From JBMYTN01 sp049604415 (lineage in GTDB: Bacteria; Pseudomonadota; Alphaproteobacteria; Rhodospirillales; Rhodospirillaceae): a stretch of DNA of 64,000 nt. The stretch is from assembly GCA_049604415.1 (NCBI GenBank), contig JBMYTN010000006.1, forward strand, positions 82,187-146,186, in the 5' to 3' direction. A model generated the notes under the pieces. It did no database searches and was not told the DNA's origin. It saw nothing but the letters and a program-made list of their open reading frames with translations. The first letter of the stretch is position 1. Each line of letters starts with the position of its first letter. This document shows, in pieces, positions 36,041-45,210 of this stretch. The position numbers and the translations under genes were made by a program.

Positions 36041-37966
36041 ATGGTCGCATTGGCCGGGGTGGTGGCCGAGGAAGATCGGCCCCCCTTCGCGCCTTTGCAA
36101 ACACAGTTCAACGCCTCACCAACCCTCACCTGGGCTTGTTGTCCTGGGGCCTCTGCACAGTGCGTTATGGGAACCCTTCTTGCGAATGGCTCGCCAGAGC
36201 CGGTGGGACGGAGCATGGCACATCATGCCCCCACCGGTGTCATGGTGGTGGCCGATGCTTGGTTACCCCCAGATCCTCATTGCCGAGTCCATGGGGCAGC
36301 GGAGCGGGTCGCCCAGCTTTATCTTGCCCATGGTTCGGATGCGTTTGAGCGCTTGGAAGGCGAGTTTGCCATTGCGCTTTGGGATCCTCGGACCCGGTGC
36401 TTGCTGTTGCTCCGGGATGGTTTTGGCTGTCGACCGCTCTATTACCGGCTTTGGCCCGATGGTCGTTTGGCCTTCAGCAGCTTGATCGCACCGTTGATCG
36501 GTTTTGAGGAGGCGGCTCCGGGGGTCAATCCGGATTGGATTGCTGACTACCTGACCCGCAGCGAAAGCGATCCGGAGATCACGCCCTATCTGGGCGTCTC
36601 CCGCCTGCCCCCAGGACATCTGCTGACATGGCACGCGGGCAGGCTGTTCACGCGCCGGGTCTTCTACTTTGACCCTCCGGACCCGCTCGACTGGTCCGCA
36701 GCCCGCATCCAAGACGCTTTTGCCGCCCATCTGGAGCGGGCCGTCAGAGACCGCTTAACCCCAGGGATCCAATCTTTCGGGGCTGAACTCAGCGGCGGTC
36801 TGGACAGCAGCGCCGTGGTTAGCATCGCCGCTGCAGGGCTGCCCGTTGGGACGCTGTCCTCCCCGCTGCGGACCTATTGCCACGGCCTAAGCCCACAGGA
36901 GCGCGGCACGGTCTGGCCGTTTGAAGACGAAACCGCCCATGCGGCTTTGGTGGCGAACCATCTTGGGCTGACAGAGACCCATCACATCGTTCCGTCCCAG
37001 GGGCATAGTTTTTTGGACCATGCGGATCGCATCCAAGCGGTTCATGGCGGGCCCTTGGTCGATGGGTTCGCCTGCCATTCCGATCCGGTGCTGCGACAGG
37101 CCCAAGCCGATGGCGTTGGGGTGATGCTCTCCGGTCAAGGCGGCGATCAATATGCCTCCGCGCCCTGCGGCATGGTGATTGGCGAATATGCCCAATCCCG
37201 GGCGTGGCGGGCGCTCTGGCGGGAATGTCGCGCTGCGGGGCAGGCCAGAGCTCCCGGGGCGCATGAAGCGTCCTGGCGTACCTTTCTCCGGGCAAGCCTT
37301 CGGGCGGAATTCGGTGCCCTCTATGGCTGGCTGCGCCCTAGGGCGGACCACGTGCCGTTTGGCCAGGAGGTTTTGGCGTCTCTGACGGTGCCGCAGTCGT
37401 TTTATCAGGAGATGGATTTGGCGGGGCGGGTTGATCGCGCCAGCCAGCAAGGGCGGTTTCGCAGCGTTGCGGCCCAGCAAGCCAGCTGGGTCGGGCAAGC
37501 CCCCTTTAGCCTTCGTTTGGAAAGCTCCTGGGTCGCCGGTTTTGTCCATGGCGTGACCTATCGCTACCCGTTGTTGGATTTGGCCTTGGTCCGCTTTGTG
37601 CTGTCGATCCCGGTGCAGCACAGAGTGTTTCGTGGTCAAGGCCGGTTGCTGATGCATCGATTTCTCCAAAAGCGCCTTCCGGCCTCCATCGCTTGGCGGC
37701 GGGACAAGGCCCAGACCGCTTTGCCCGGCGTTGCCGCTCGCATGCGCCGCGCCATGCCCGTTTTACGCCAGCGCCTTGAGGAGATCCAAAGCGGTCCCCT
37801 CGCGGCGTCTTACATCGATTTTGCCGCGCTGTTTGCGCAGATGGCGCGATTGGGCGAGGGGGAGACGGCGTTGGATCAACCGGTCGACCGGGCGGCTCTG
37901 ATCAATCTGCAGCGGGTGGTGATGTTGGGTTTGTTTTTGCAGCAGCAGGAGAAGAGGGGGCCATGA
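36041..37966 (+). CDS. Asparagine synthetase-like lasso peptide cyclase
   Basis: A 641-aa homologue of asparagine synthetase B, the family that activates the ring acid of lasso peptides as the acyl-adenylate and closes the macrolactam. The N-terminus is a class II amidotransferase-like domain without the catalytic Cys2 (it reads MVALAGV), as in lasso cyclases. The synthetase half has the PP-loop ELSGGLDSSAVV near residue 250 and later motifs such as LSGQGGDQYA. It starts immediately after the precursor stop codon, so it is probably translated by coupling. Its 3' end overlaps the PqqD-like gene by 4 bp. Confidence 0.88.
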   Translation: MVALAGVVAEEDRPPFAPLQTQFNASPTLTWACCPGASAQCVMGTLLANGSPEPVGRSMAHHAPTGVMVVADAWLPPDPHCRVHGAAERVAQLYLAHGSDAFERLEGEFAIALWDPRTRCLLLLRDGFGCRPLYYRLWPDGRLAFSSLIAPLIGFEEAAPGVNPDWIADYLTRSESDPEITPYLGVSRLPPGHLLTWHAGRLFTRRVFYFDPPDPLDWSAARIQDAFAAHLERAVRDRLTPGIQSFGAELSGGLDSSAVVSIAAAGLPVGTLSSPLRTYCHGLSPQERGTVWPFEDETAHAALVANHLGLTETHHIVPSQGHSFLDHADRIQAVHGGPLVDGFACHSDPVLRQAQADGVGVMLSGQGGDQYASAPCGMVIGEYAQSRAWRALWRECRAAGQARAPGAHEASWRTFLRASLRAEFGALYGWLRPRADHVPFGQEVLASLTVPQSFYQEMDLAGRVDRASQQGRFRSVAAQQASWVGQAPFSLRLESSWVAGFVHGVTYRYPLLDLALVRFVLSIPVQHRVFRGQGRLLMHRFLQKRLPASIAWRRDKAQTALPGVAARMRRAMPVLRQRLEEIQSGPLAASYIDFAALFAQMARLGEGETALDQPVDRAALINLQRVVMLGLFLQQQEKRGP

Positions 37967-38250
37967 CCATCACCCTAACGTCGACGGTTCGAAAGTCAGA
38001 AGGTCCGGTCGAGGCCTCCATGGATGGGCGCACGGTCATGCTGAACATGGCCTCGGGCAAATATTTTGGCTTGGATGATATCGGGACCGATGTCTGGTCC
38101 CGGTTGGAAGGCTCGGTTGCGGTGATGGCTCTGGTGGATGCCTTGGAGGCCCTCTATGACGCGCCCAGGGCGACCTTGGAAGCCGACGTGTTGGAGTTTT
38201 TGCGCGCCCTGGAAACGGAAGGGCTGGTCGAAGCCGTGCCAAGCGCCTAA
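37963..38250 (+). CDS. PqqD-family leader recognition protein (lasso B1-like)
   Basis: A 95-aa PqqD/RRE protein. In split lasso pathways the B1 protein binds the leader peptide and presents the core to the B2 protease and the cyclase. The RRE-like beta-strand region MDGRTVMLNMASGKYFGLDDIG and the helical part DVWSRLEG followed by an EALYDAPR segment fit the family. It is ATGA-coupled to the cyclase. The B2 leader peptidase (transglutaminase-like) expected next to it is absent; the next gene is a HAD hydrolase. Confidence 0.88.
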   Translation: MTITLTSTVRKSEGPVEASMDGRTVMLNMASGKYFGLDDIGTDVWSRLEGSVAVMALVDALEALYDAPRATLEADVLEFLRALETEGLVEAVPSA

Positions 38251-38289
38251 ACAGCCCAAACCGGTTTTTGAGATGGGAGAGGGCGCGGT

Positions 38290-38901
38290 ATGGCACCGAC
38301 GGTCGTGGTTTTTGACATTGGCGGAGTCCTGGTGGATTGGAACCCGAACCACCTTTATCGCAAGCTGATCCCGTCGGATGCCGAGCGCGAAGCCTTCCTG
38401 CGCGACATTTGCTCCCCGGCCTGGAACCACCAATTCGATGCGGGAGTGTCCTTCACCGCTGGTGTGGATGCGCTCTCGGCCCAGCATCCCGACAAAGCCG
38501 ATTTGATTGCCGCCTATCGCGACCGCTGGGTCGAAATGCTGGAGGGCTCGTTCGAAGACACGGTCCGTCTGCTCCGGCGTTTGCAGGCTGCCGGTGTGCC
38601 GCTGCATGCCATCACCAATTGGTCGATGGAGACCTTCCCCATCGCCCAGCAGCGCTTTGACTTTTTGCAAGGCTTCGATGTCCTGGTGGTTTCCGGGGCG
38701 GAAAACATGGCCAAGCCCGACCCGGCGATTTTCCGCCTGTTCCTAGAGCGGGCTGGGGAGACGGCGCAGAACTGCCTGTTCATTGATGACAATGCAGCCA
38801 ATATCGAAAGCGCTTCGGCGCTCGGCTTCCACACCCATCATTTCAAACAGGCTGCGGCCCTTGAGGCGGATCTTTTGGCCTATGGCCTGCTCAAGGCCTG
38901 A
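38290..38901 (+). CDS. HAD-superfamily hydrolase, subfamily IA
   Basis: A 203-aa soluble phosphatase-like protein. HAD motif I is FDIGGVLVDWN (two Asp are usual in the family; here the second position is Gly, as in the YihX-type DxGGV group), motif II is in ITNWSMETFP, motif III lysine is in NMAKPDPAIF, and motif IV appears as LFIDDNAANIESA. It starts 39 bp after the PqqD-like gene. It could be part of the same transcript by position, but HAD genes of this type are common housekeeping genes and I do not count it in the lasso pathway. Confidence 0.85.
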   Translation: MAPTVVVFDIGGVLVDWNPNHLYRKLIPSDAEREAFLRDICSPAWNHQFDAGVSFTAGVDALSAQHPDKADLIAAYRDRWVEMLEGSFEDTVRLLRRLQAAGVPLHAITNWSMETFPIAQQRFDFLQGFDVLVVSGAENMAKPDPAIFRLFLERAGETAQNCLFIDDNAANIESASALGFHTHHFKQAAALEADLLAYGLLKA

Positions 38902-39033
38902 CATCCAAGGTCCGCTTTCCGATAACGGCTTTTGTTTTGAAGGGCCTTTCAGTATAACAGCCCCCTTCCCAAAACGGGCCGAAACAGACCCACGCGCGCA
39001 GCCGCCTGCGCGCCCCTTCTCAGAGTGAATTCC

Positions 39034-41634
39034 ATGAAAGACTTCCCGCAGAAATACAAAGCCAGCGCCGTCGAGGACGAGGTCAAAGCCTTCTGGGGAA
39101 GCAGCGATGTGTATACCTGGGATCCGGAGCTGCCGTCCGAGACCAATTACGTCATTGATACCCCGCCGCCGACCGTGTCGGGCACCTTGCATGTGGGTCA
39201 TGTCTACTCCTACACCCAGGCCGACATCGTGGCGCGCTATTTCCGGATGCGCGGGCGCAATGTGCTCTATCCCATCGGCTGGGACGACAATGGCCTGCCC
39301 ACCGAACGGCTGGTGGAAAAGGTCCGCAAGGTCCGGGGTGGGGCCATGGGCCGGGAAGAGTTCATTGCCATCTGCAATGATGTGATCCCGAAATATGAGG
39401 AACAGTTCCGCGATCTGTTTTCGACCCTGGCGCTCAGCGTTGATTGGAGCCGGGAATACCAGACCATCAGCCCGGAAAGCCGGGCGATCTCGCAATTGTC
39501 CTTCATCGATCTCTATGAAAAAGGCCTGATCGAACAGCGCCTGGAGCCGTCCCTGTGGGATCCGGCGGACCGCACCGCCATCGCCCAGGCCGAGATGGAA
39601 GAAATGGAGCGCGACAGCTTCATGAACACCATCACCTTTGCCATTGAGGGCGAGGGGGAGGGCGGAGCCGGGATCCAGATTGCCACCACCCGGCCCGAGC
39701 TGATCGCTGGCTGCGGCGCGGTGATGATCCACCCGGAACATCCCCGGGCGGCTGAGCTGTTGGGCCGCAATGCGGTGACCCCGCTTTATGGGGTGCCCGT
39801 GCCCTTCATCGCCGATGAGCATGTGGACCCGGAAAAGGGCACCGGCATGGTGATGTGCTGTACCTTCGGGGATGTCACCGACATCCAATGGTACAAGACC
39901 CATGGATTGCCGCTGCGCGTCGTGATCGACAATGCGGGCAAGATGAAATCCGATCTTCCCATTGGCAGCGATCCGGCTTGGCCGTCCGTGGATGCGGCCC
40001 AGGCCCAAGCCACCGTAGAGGCCCTGCAGGGCAAGAAGGTCAATGAAGCCCGCAAGCTGATCCTAGAGCAACTCCAGGAGGCCGGGGTGCTCAACGGTCA
40101 GGAAAAGATCCGCCAGGTGGTGCCGGTGGCCGAACGCTCCGGCGCGCCGCTGGAGATCATCGTCACCCCGCAATGGTTCATCCGCACCCTGGAATACCGC
40201 GACCAGATCCTGGCCAAGGGTCAGGAGATCACCTGGCATCCCGAATACATGTTCAACCGCTTTGAAACTTGGGTCCAAGGCCTGAAATGGGATTGGTGCA
40301 TTTCCCGCCAACGCCATTTCGGCGTGCCGATCCCGGTGTGGATTTCCCAGCGCGCGGGCGAGGAAGGCAAGGTGCTGCTGCCCGCCGCCGATGCTCTGCC
40401 GGTTGATCCGCTGGTGGATCTGCCCGAGGGCTATAGCCGCGATGAAGTTGAGCCGGTCAAGGATGTGATGGACACTTGGGCGACCTCGTCCCTGACGCCC
40501 CAGCTGACCACCCGCTCCATCACCCCGGAGCGCGGCTATGACCTTGCCGCCCATGAGCGGCTGTTCCCGTCCTCCATGCGGCCCCAGGCCCATGAAATCA
40601 TCCGGACTTGGGCCTTCTACACCATCGTCAAAGCACTCCATCACCAGAATGATGTGCCCTGGCGGGACATCTGTATCTCCGGCTGGTGCTTGGCCTCCGA
40701 TGGCTCGAAAATGTCCAAATCCAAGGGCAACATCATCGATCCGCTGCGGCTGATTGCCGATAATGGGGTTGATCCGGTGCGCTATTGGACCGGCACTTCG
40801 CGTTTGGGCAATGACACTGCCCTGTCGCCCAACACTCTGAAGCAGGGGCGACGTCTGGTGACCAAGCTGTGGAATGCCGCCCGGCTGGCCCATATGTCCT
40901 TGGGCGGCAGCGCGCCGCAAGGAACCTTGGAAGAAGCCCTGCAGAGCAAAGACATCAGCCATCCGATTGATCTCTGGCTGATTGGCGAGCTGGCCCGCAC
41001 CGCTTCCGAAGCCACCGAGGCCTTTGATCGCTATGAATATGCCCAGGCCCTGAAGGGCATCGAAACCTTCTTCTGGAGCGTGTTCTGCGACAATTATCTG
41101 GAGCTGGTGAAATGGCGCACCGGGCCGGAGAGTGCGGCTTCAGAAGCCGATCAGGCCTCCGCCCGCACCACCTTGTATTTCGCCACCACCGCCGTGTTGC
41201 GGCTGTTTGCGCCCTTCGTGCCCTATGTCACCGAGAAGGTCTATGACCTGTTCGTCAATGAAGAGGGCGGGGAGCGGGCTTCTGTTCATGCCCGGGGTGC
41301 CTGGCCGGAATTTGACGCCGCAGCCCTGCCGCCAGCCTGTCCGTTCGCCGACGCTTTGCTGGACGTGATGACCGCCGTGCGCAAGATCAAATCGGATCTG
41401 GGTGTTTCGATCAAAACCCCGCTGGGCGCGGTGCATGTCACCCCGGATCCGGAGGCCGGATCGCCGGTGGATTTGGCAGCCCTAGAGCCGGTGCTGGAAG
41501 ATCTGCGTCGGGTGTTGAATGTGGAAGCGATTGTGTTCACCGCCGCCCAGGGCAATGCCGATGATCTTGTCGCCGCCTCGTCCGGTGGGTTGACCGCTAC
41601 GGCGCAAAAGCCCGCCGAAGCTCCGGCGGACTGA
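39034..41634 (+). CDS. valS: Valine--tRNA ligase
   Basis: An 866-aa class I aminoacyl-tRNA synthetase for valine. The HIGH motif reads HVGH in DTPPPTVSGTLHVGHVYSYT, and the KMSKS loop is exact in SDGSKMSKSKGNIIDPL. The C-terminal anticodon-binding region is present. The segment GWDDNGLPTERLVEK marks the branch shared with archaeal and some actinobacterial ValRS, not the E. coli branch (GTDHAGIATQ). The ATG at 39034 is preferred; a GTG at 39025 gives three more residues. No strong ribosome-binding site is visible. A palindromic element follows the stop codon. Confidence 0.95.
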   Translation: MKDFPQKYKASAVEDEVKAFWGSSDVYTWDPELPSETNYVIDTPPPTVSGTLHVGHVYSYTQADIVARYFRMRGRNVLYPIGWDDNGLPTERLVEKVRKVRGGAMGREEFIAICNDVIPKYEEQFRDLFSTLALSVDWSREYQTISPESRAISQLSFIDLYEKGLIEQRLEPSLWDPADRTAIAQAEMEEMERDSFMNTITFAIEGEGEGGAGIQIATTRPELIAGCGAVMIHPEHPRAAELLGRNAVTPLYGVPVPFIADEHVDPEKGTGMVMCCTFGDVTDIQWYKTHGLPLRVVIDNAGKMKSDLPIGSDPAWPSVDAAQAQATVEALQGKKVNEARKLILEQLQEAGVLNGQEKIRQVVPVAERSGAPLEIIVTPQWFIRTLEYRDQILAKGQEITWHPEYMFNRFETWVQGLKWDWCISRQRHFGVPIPVWISQRAGEEGKVLLPAADALPVDPLVDLPEGYSRDEVEPVKDVMDTWATSSLTPQLTTRSITPERGYDLAAHERLFPSSMRPQAHEIIRTWAFYTIVKALHHQNDVPWRDICISGWCLASDGSKMSKSKGNIIDPLRLIADNGVDPVRYWTGTSRLGNDTALSPNTLKQGRRLVTKLWNAARLAHMSLGGSAPQGTLEEALQSKDISHPIDLWLIGELARTASEATEAFDRYEYAQALKGIETFFWSVFCDNYLELVKWRTGPESAASEADQASARTTLYFATTAVLRLFAPFVPYVTEKVYDLFVNEEGGERASVHARGAWPEFDAAALPPACPFADALLDVMTAVRKIKSDLGVSIKTPLGAVHVTPDPEAGSPVDLAALEPVLEDLRRVLNVEAIVFTAAQGNADDLVAASSGGLTATAQKPAEAPAD

Positions 41635-41669
41635 TTGGATATCTCGGAGGGGTTAGGGCGAGTTTCTCT

Positions 41670-41714
41670 TAGGCCGTAAACTCAAAAACGTCCCGTTTAT
41701 GAGTTTACGGCCTA
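41670..41714. repeat. Palindromic element, copy 3 of 3 (convergent junction)
   Basis: The best conserved copy: arms of 21 bases with one mismatch around a TCC loop, the left arm starting TAGGCCGTAAACTCA and the right arm mirroring it. The right arm includes the TAG stop codon of the leftward ABC transporter gene. It lies between valS and that gene, which face each other. Confidence 0.85.
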
Positions 41715-42500
41715 CGCCTCTCCATGGAGCAGGGCGTGGTAATGGTTGAACGCCCCTTCCACATCGCCGAAATGCACCATTCTGCCTTTGTGCAGCAGCA
41801 TGGCTTTGTTGCACCAGCGACGGATGATGTTGTCATCATGGCTGGCAACAACGACGATCCCGGCGCTGGTCATGAAGCTTTCAAAGCGCTCTGAGGCCTT
41901 TTCCATAAAGGCCGCATCTCCGGCCCCAATGGCCTCATCCATGATCAGGATGTCCGGGCGCACGGAGGTCGCCATGCCGAAGGCCAGGCGCACCAGCATG
42001 CCTTGGGAATAGGTCCGGATCGGCATTTCCAGATATTCGCCCAGCTCGGTGAACTCGGCCATTTCCCGGATCAGGGAATCTGCTTCCTGCTCACGCAACC
42101 CCATCAGCAGGGCGCGGGTTTTCACCGCCGCCAGCCCGCTTGCATTGGGGTCATAGCCTTCCATCAGGTCGAACACCGGGGTCAAAGAGCCTTCGACGGT
42201 CAGATGGCCTCCGGTGGGTTCATAGATCCCGGCGAGCATTTTCAGCATGGTGCTTTTGCCCGCCCCATTATGGCCGATAATGCCCAGGCGGTCGCCATTG
42301 ACCAGCTCGAAATTGATGTCATCCAGCGCCTTAATGACCACCCGGTTGCCGCCTTGCTTGGTGATGGTGCCACCAACCATTTTGGCTTGGCCGGAAAACA
42401 CCGACTTCATCGGATTGATCAGAACCGCATGCCGCAGGGAGCGGTTTTGGTCATAAATCGGGAAGTCGACGACGATGTCTTCAGCTTTGATATACGCCAT
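41712..42500 (-). CDS. ABC transporter ATP-binding protein, Wzt/KpsT-like exporter
   Basis: A 262-aa ATPase of the polysaccharide/teichoic acid exporter group. Walker A GHNGAGKST, signature TYSQGMLVRLAFG, Walker B ILIMDEAIGAGD and the switch His (VVVASHDD) are present. The ATG at 42500 has GAAGG about 8 bases upstream; a TTG at 42521 would extend it. It follows the permease by 11 bp and forms a two-gene exporter. No glycosyltransferase cluster is next to it, so the cargo is unknown. Confidence 0.9.
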   Translation of the reverse strand: MAYIKAEDIVVDFPIYDQNRSLRHAVLINPMKSVFSGQAKMVGGTITKQGGNRVVIKALDDINFELVNGDRLGIIGHNGAGKSTMLKMLAGIYEPTGGHLTVEGSLTPVFDLMEGYDPNASGLAAVKTRALLMGLREQEADSLIREMAEFTELGEYLEMPIRTYSQGMLVRLAFGMATSVRPDILIMDEAIGAGDAAFMEKASERFESFMTSAGIVVVASHDDNIIRRWCNKAMLLHKGRMVHFGDVEGAFNHYHALLHGEA

Positions 42501-42511
42501 GGGGGCGGCCT

Positions 42512-43336
42512 TCAGATCCAATAGGTGATGCGGGCGCGGAACTTGGAAAAGAACACCAAGGCCGCAAGCGAGCCGACCACCGCAGCAATGGTGCAGACCA
42601 GGTAGTTCAGCATGGAGGCCGGTTCACCCATCAAAGGCGAGCGCACGACTTCCATCAAATGGGTCAGCGGATTGAAGTTCAGGAAATAGGCATGCTCGCC
42701 CAACTGCTCCGGATAATAAATCACCGGGGTCAGCCAGAAGGCGGCGTTGATCAGATTGGTCACAATCATCGGCACATCCCGGAAGCGGACCGCCAGGATC
42801 GCCAGGATGGTCAACAGCCAAGTGCAATTGATCACCAGCAAGAAGATCCCAACCAGCAGCAGGGCCAAGCCGCTGAAAATATCCAGGGTGCCGCCAATGC
42901 CGGGCAAGGTGCCGTAAATCATCCCGATGACAATGTAGATCGGCGACACATGCAGCCAGATCACGATGGTTCGCCACATCGCCAGCAGCACATAGAGGAA
43001 CCGGGGTCGGTTATGCGAGGTCAGATGGCTGTGAGAACTGATAAAGATCATCACCGCTTCGGTGGCGACCGTGGTGATCAGGTTCCAAACCAGCAGGGAG
43101 GCGCTGAGATAGGGCAAATAGCGCGGCAGGGGCAGGTTGAACATGATCCCAACCAAGACCCCCATGGTCAGGATGGTCACCAGCATGCTGGCGGTGAGCC
43201 AGAACGGACCCAGGGTCGAGCGGCTGTAGCGTTGCTTCAGCTCCAGCATGGTCAGATGATGCCAGACGAACCATTGCTGAAAGGCGGCCTGGATGTCGCG
43301 CACCGCAAGGGTGAGGGATGACGGAGGCTGGGACAT
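42512..43336 (-). CDS. ABC-2 type transporter permease, Wzm/KpsM-like
   Basis: A 274-aa inner-membrane protein with about six TM helices and the ABC-2 exporter layout. An amphipathic N-terminal helix leads to ELKQRYSRSTLGPFWLTASMLV, typical of polysaccharide exporters, and AVRFRDVPMIVTNLINAAFWLTPVIYYPEQ is another conserved stretch. The ATG at 43336 is preferred; a GTG at 43351 is possible. It is the first gene of the exporter pair. Confidence 0.9.
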   Translation of the reverse strand: MSQPPSSLTLAVRDIQAAFQQWFVWHHLTMLELKQRYSRSTLGPFWLTASMLVTILTMGVLVGIMFNLPLPRYLPYLSASLLVWNLITTVATEAVMIFISSHSHLTSHNRPRFLYVLLAMWRTIVIWLHVSPIYIVIGMIYGTLPGIGGTLDIFSGLALLLVGIFLLVINCTWLLTILAILAVRFRDVPMIVTNLINAAFWLTPVIYYPEQLGEHAYFLNFNPLTHLMEVVRSPLMGEPASMLNYLVCTIAAVVGSLAALVFFSKFRARITYWI

Positions 43337-43687
43337 GAGAAACACGCTCACGCAGAAGAGACAGGAAAGTTCAGTTCTGTCCTCCTCGGACCATCCCGCA
43401 ACGCTGTGCCAAGCGGTCCATTTTCGTTTTTATTTTGACAGCCAGGAGGGCGGGGGCTGTTGCCAAGGCTTCTGATCCTTCGGCTGGCGTGGAATAGCGC
43501 TCCGGCTGGGTGCGGTCAAGAGGCGCGGCAAAAACACGCCGCTTTGTTGTAATGCGGTGACCTTATTTGCGTTTGCTAATCAACCTTAGCTTCCCCAAGG
43601 CTCCAGTTTCGGAGTACCCTCTTTCGTCGATGGGTGTTTGAGGCGCACGGAGCCAAAATTAGAAGTGCGGGGAGTATCGTCGTTACA
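43337..43687. other. Intergenic region between divergent exporter and GGDEF genes
   Basis: About 350 bases. Both flanking genes need promoters here. A TTGACA box occurs at 43436 in the plus direction, without a good -10 partner. I see no RNA gene, repeat or terminator. Confidence 0.5.
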
Positions 43688-45196
43688 ATGAAGCGCATGA
43701 TCGCAAACCATTTGGGCCAGCAGCGCTTTGTCCTGATCACGGCCGCCCTGTTGGTGGTCGGCTTCCTGGCCACCAGTCTGGCCAGTTATTTTGTCTCCGT
43801 GACCAAAGTGCGTGGCTTGATCATGACCGACGAGCTGCCGCTGACCTCGGACAATATTTACACGGAAATTCAGAAGGACCTCGTCCGCCCGGTCTTGGTC
43901 TCCGCCATGATGGCGTCGGACACCTTTTTGCGCGATTGGGTCATTGACGGTGAGCAAGACACCGATCCGATCGTCAAATATCTGACCGACGTCATGGCCC
44001 GCAATGATGCCATCTCGGCCTTTTTCATCTCCGAGCAGACCAAAAACTATTACCATCCCAAGGGCATTGTGCAGCAGGTCTCGGAGGATGATCCGGACGA
44101 CATCTGGTATTTCCGCGCCCGGGACATGTCGCTGCCCTATGAAATCAATGTCGATACCGACCAGGCCAATGCACGCCAACTGACGATCTTCATCAATTAC
44201 CGGGTGTTGGACTATGAGGGCGACTTCCTCGGCATTGCCGGGGTTGGCCTGCAGGTCGATACGGTCCAACAGGAGATCCAGGGCTATCAGGACCGCTTCG
44301 ACCGCAATGTCTATTTCCTGGATATTGGCGGCAATCCGGTGCTGACCGGGGATAAGGGCATTGGCAGCCAAGAGGGTCTGGACACGGTCCGCGATCAGAT
44401 CATCGTCAATGATGCGGGGTCGTTTGAATATCAGGCCAATGGCGAGACCTATTTGCTCAGCACCCGCTTTGTCCAGGAATTGAGCTGGTTTCTGGTGGTG
44501 GAACAGGCCGAAGGAGCCACCCTGACCGGCTTGAGGCAGACGCTCTATCTGAACATTGGGATCTGCATCCTGATCAGCGTGGCGATCCTGTTGATATTCA
44601 CCAGGGTGCTGCGCAATCACCAATCCAAATTGCTGACCATGGCGACCACGGACAAGCTGACCGGCTTGCTGAACCGCCAAGCCTTTGAAGCGATCTTTGA
44701 AACCGAGATCGCCAATGTCCGGCGTAGCGGCGAGCCACTCTCGATCCTGCTGTTCGATGTCGACGACTTCAAGCGGGTCAATGACCATTTCGGCCATTTG
44801 GGCGGCGATGAGGTGATCCGAAGGGTCGCCGATCAGACCGCCACTGCGGTGCGCGAGGCCGACAATGTCTGCCGCTGGGGTGGCGAGGAATATATCGTCC
44901 TGTTGCGCCGTTGCGGCCTGGAAGACGCTGGCGAGATTGCCGAGAAGATCCGGCTTCGGATTGCCGAAGGGGCTGGCGAGAAGTCGTCTTCTGTGGCGGG
45001 CGACACACCGGAGTCCGTAACCGTTACAGTCAGCTTAGGCGGCGCCCAATTCCAAGACGGCGATACCCGGGAATCCCTGGTCTCTCGGGCCGATGAAGCG
45101 CTTTATCGCGCTAAACGCTCTGGCAAAAACCGGGCGGTGATGGCGGAGGGCACAATTCTGCCCATGGATCCCACCGCCGCCAGCCGCCGGGCTTAA
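43688..45196 (+). CDS. Diguanylate cyclase with double-Cache periplasmic sensor
   Basis: A 502-aa membrane protein predicted to make cyclic di-GMP. An N-terminal TM helix (FVLITAALLVVGFLATSLASYF) is followed by a periplasmic Cache-type sensor domain (about residues 40-290, with IWYFRARDMSLPYEINVDTDQ), a second TM helix (ILISVAILLIFTRVLRN) and a GGDEF domain with the active-site signature GGEEY in CRWGGEEYIVLL. The DxxFKxxND motif (DVDDFKRVNDHFGHLGGDEV) is intact, so it is likely active. The start at 43688 is one of several closely spaced in-frame codons and has no clear ribosome-binding site. It is convergent with putA. Confidence 0.92.
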   Translation: MKRMIANHLGQQRFVLITAALLVVGFLATSLASYFVSVTKVRGLIMTDELPLTSDNIYTEIQKDLVRPVLVSAMMASDTFLRDWVIDGEQDTDPIVKYLTDVMARNDAISAFFISEQTKNYYHPKGIVQQVSEDDPDDIWYFRARDMSLPYEINVDTDQANARQLTIFINYRVLDYEGDFLGIAGVGLQVDTVQQEIQGYQDRFDRNVYFLDIGGNPVLTGDKGIGSQEGLDTVRDQIIVNDAGSFEYQANGETYLLSTRFVQELSWFLVVEQAEGATLTGLRQTLYLNIGICILISVAILLIFTRVLRNHQSKLLTMATTDKLTGLLNRQAFEAIFETEIANVRRSGEPLSILLFDVDDFKRVNDHFGHLGGDEVIRRVADQTATAVREADNVCRWGGEEYIVLLRRCGLEDAGEIAEKIRLRIAEGAGEKSSSVAGDTPESVTVTVSLGGAQFQDGDTRESLVSRADEALYRAKRSGKNRAVMAEGTILPMDPTAASRRA

Positions 45197-45210
45197 ACGG
45201 ACCCGGATGC

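Noticed and set aside
38290..38901. HAD hydrolase as the missing lasso B2 function
   Set aside because: It has a normal HAD phosphatase core and no Cys/His/Asp protease motif.
41712..43336. ABC pair as exporter of the lasso peptide
   Set aside because: It is of the polysaccharide Wzm/Wzt type, is on the opposite strand, and is separated by valS and a HAD gene.
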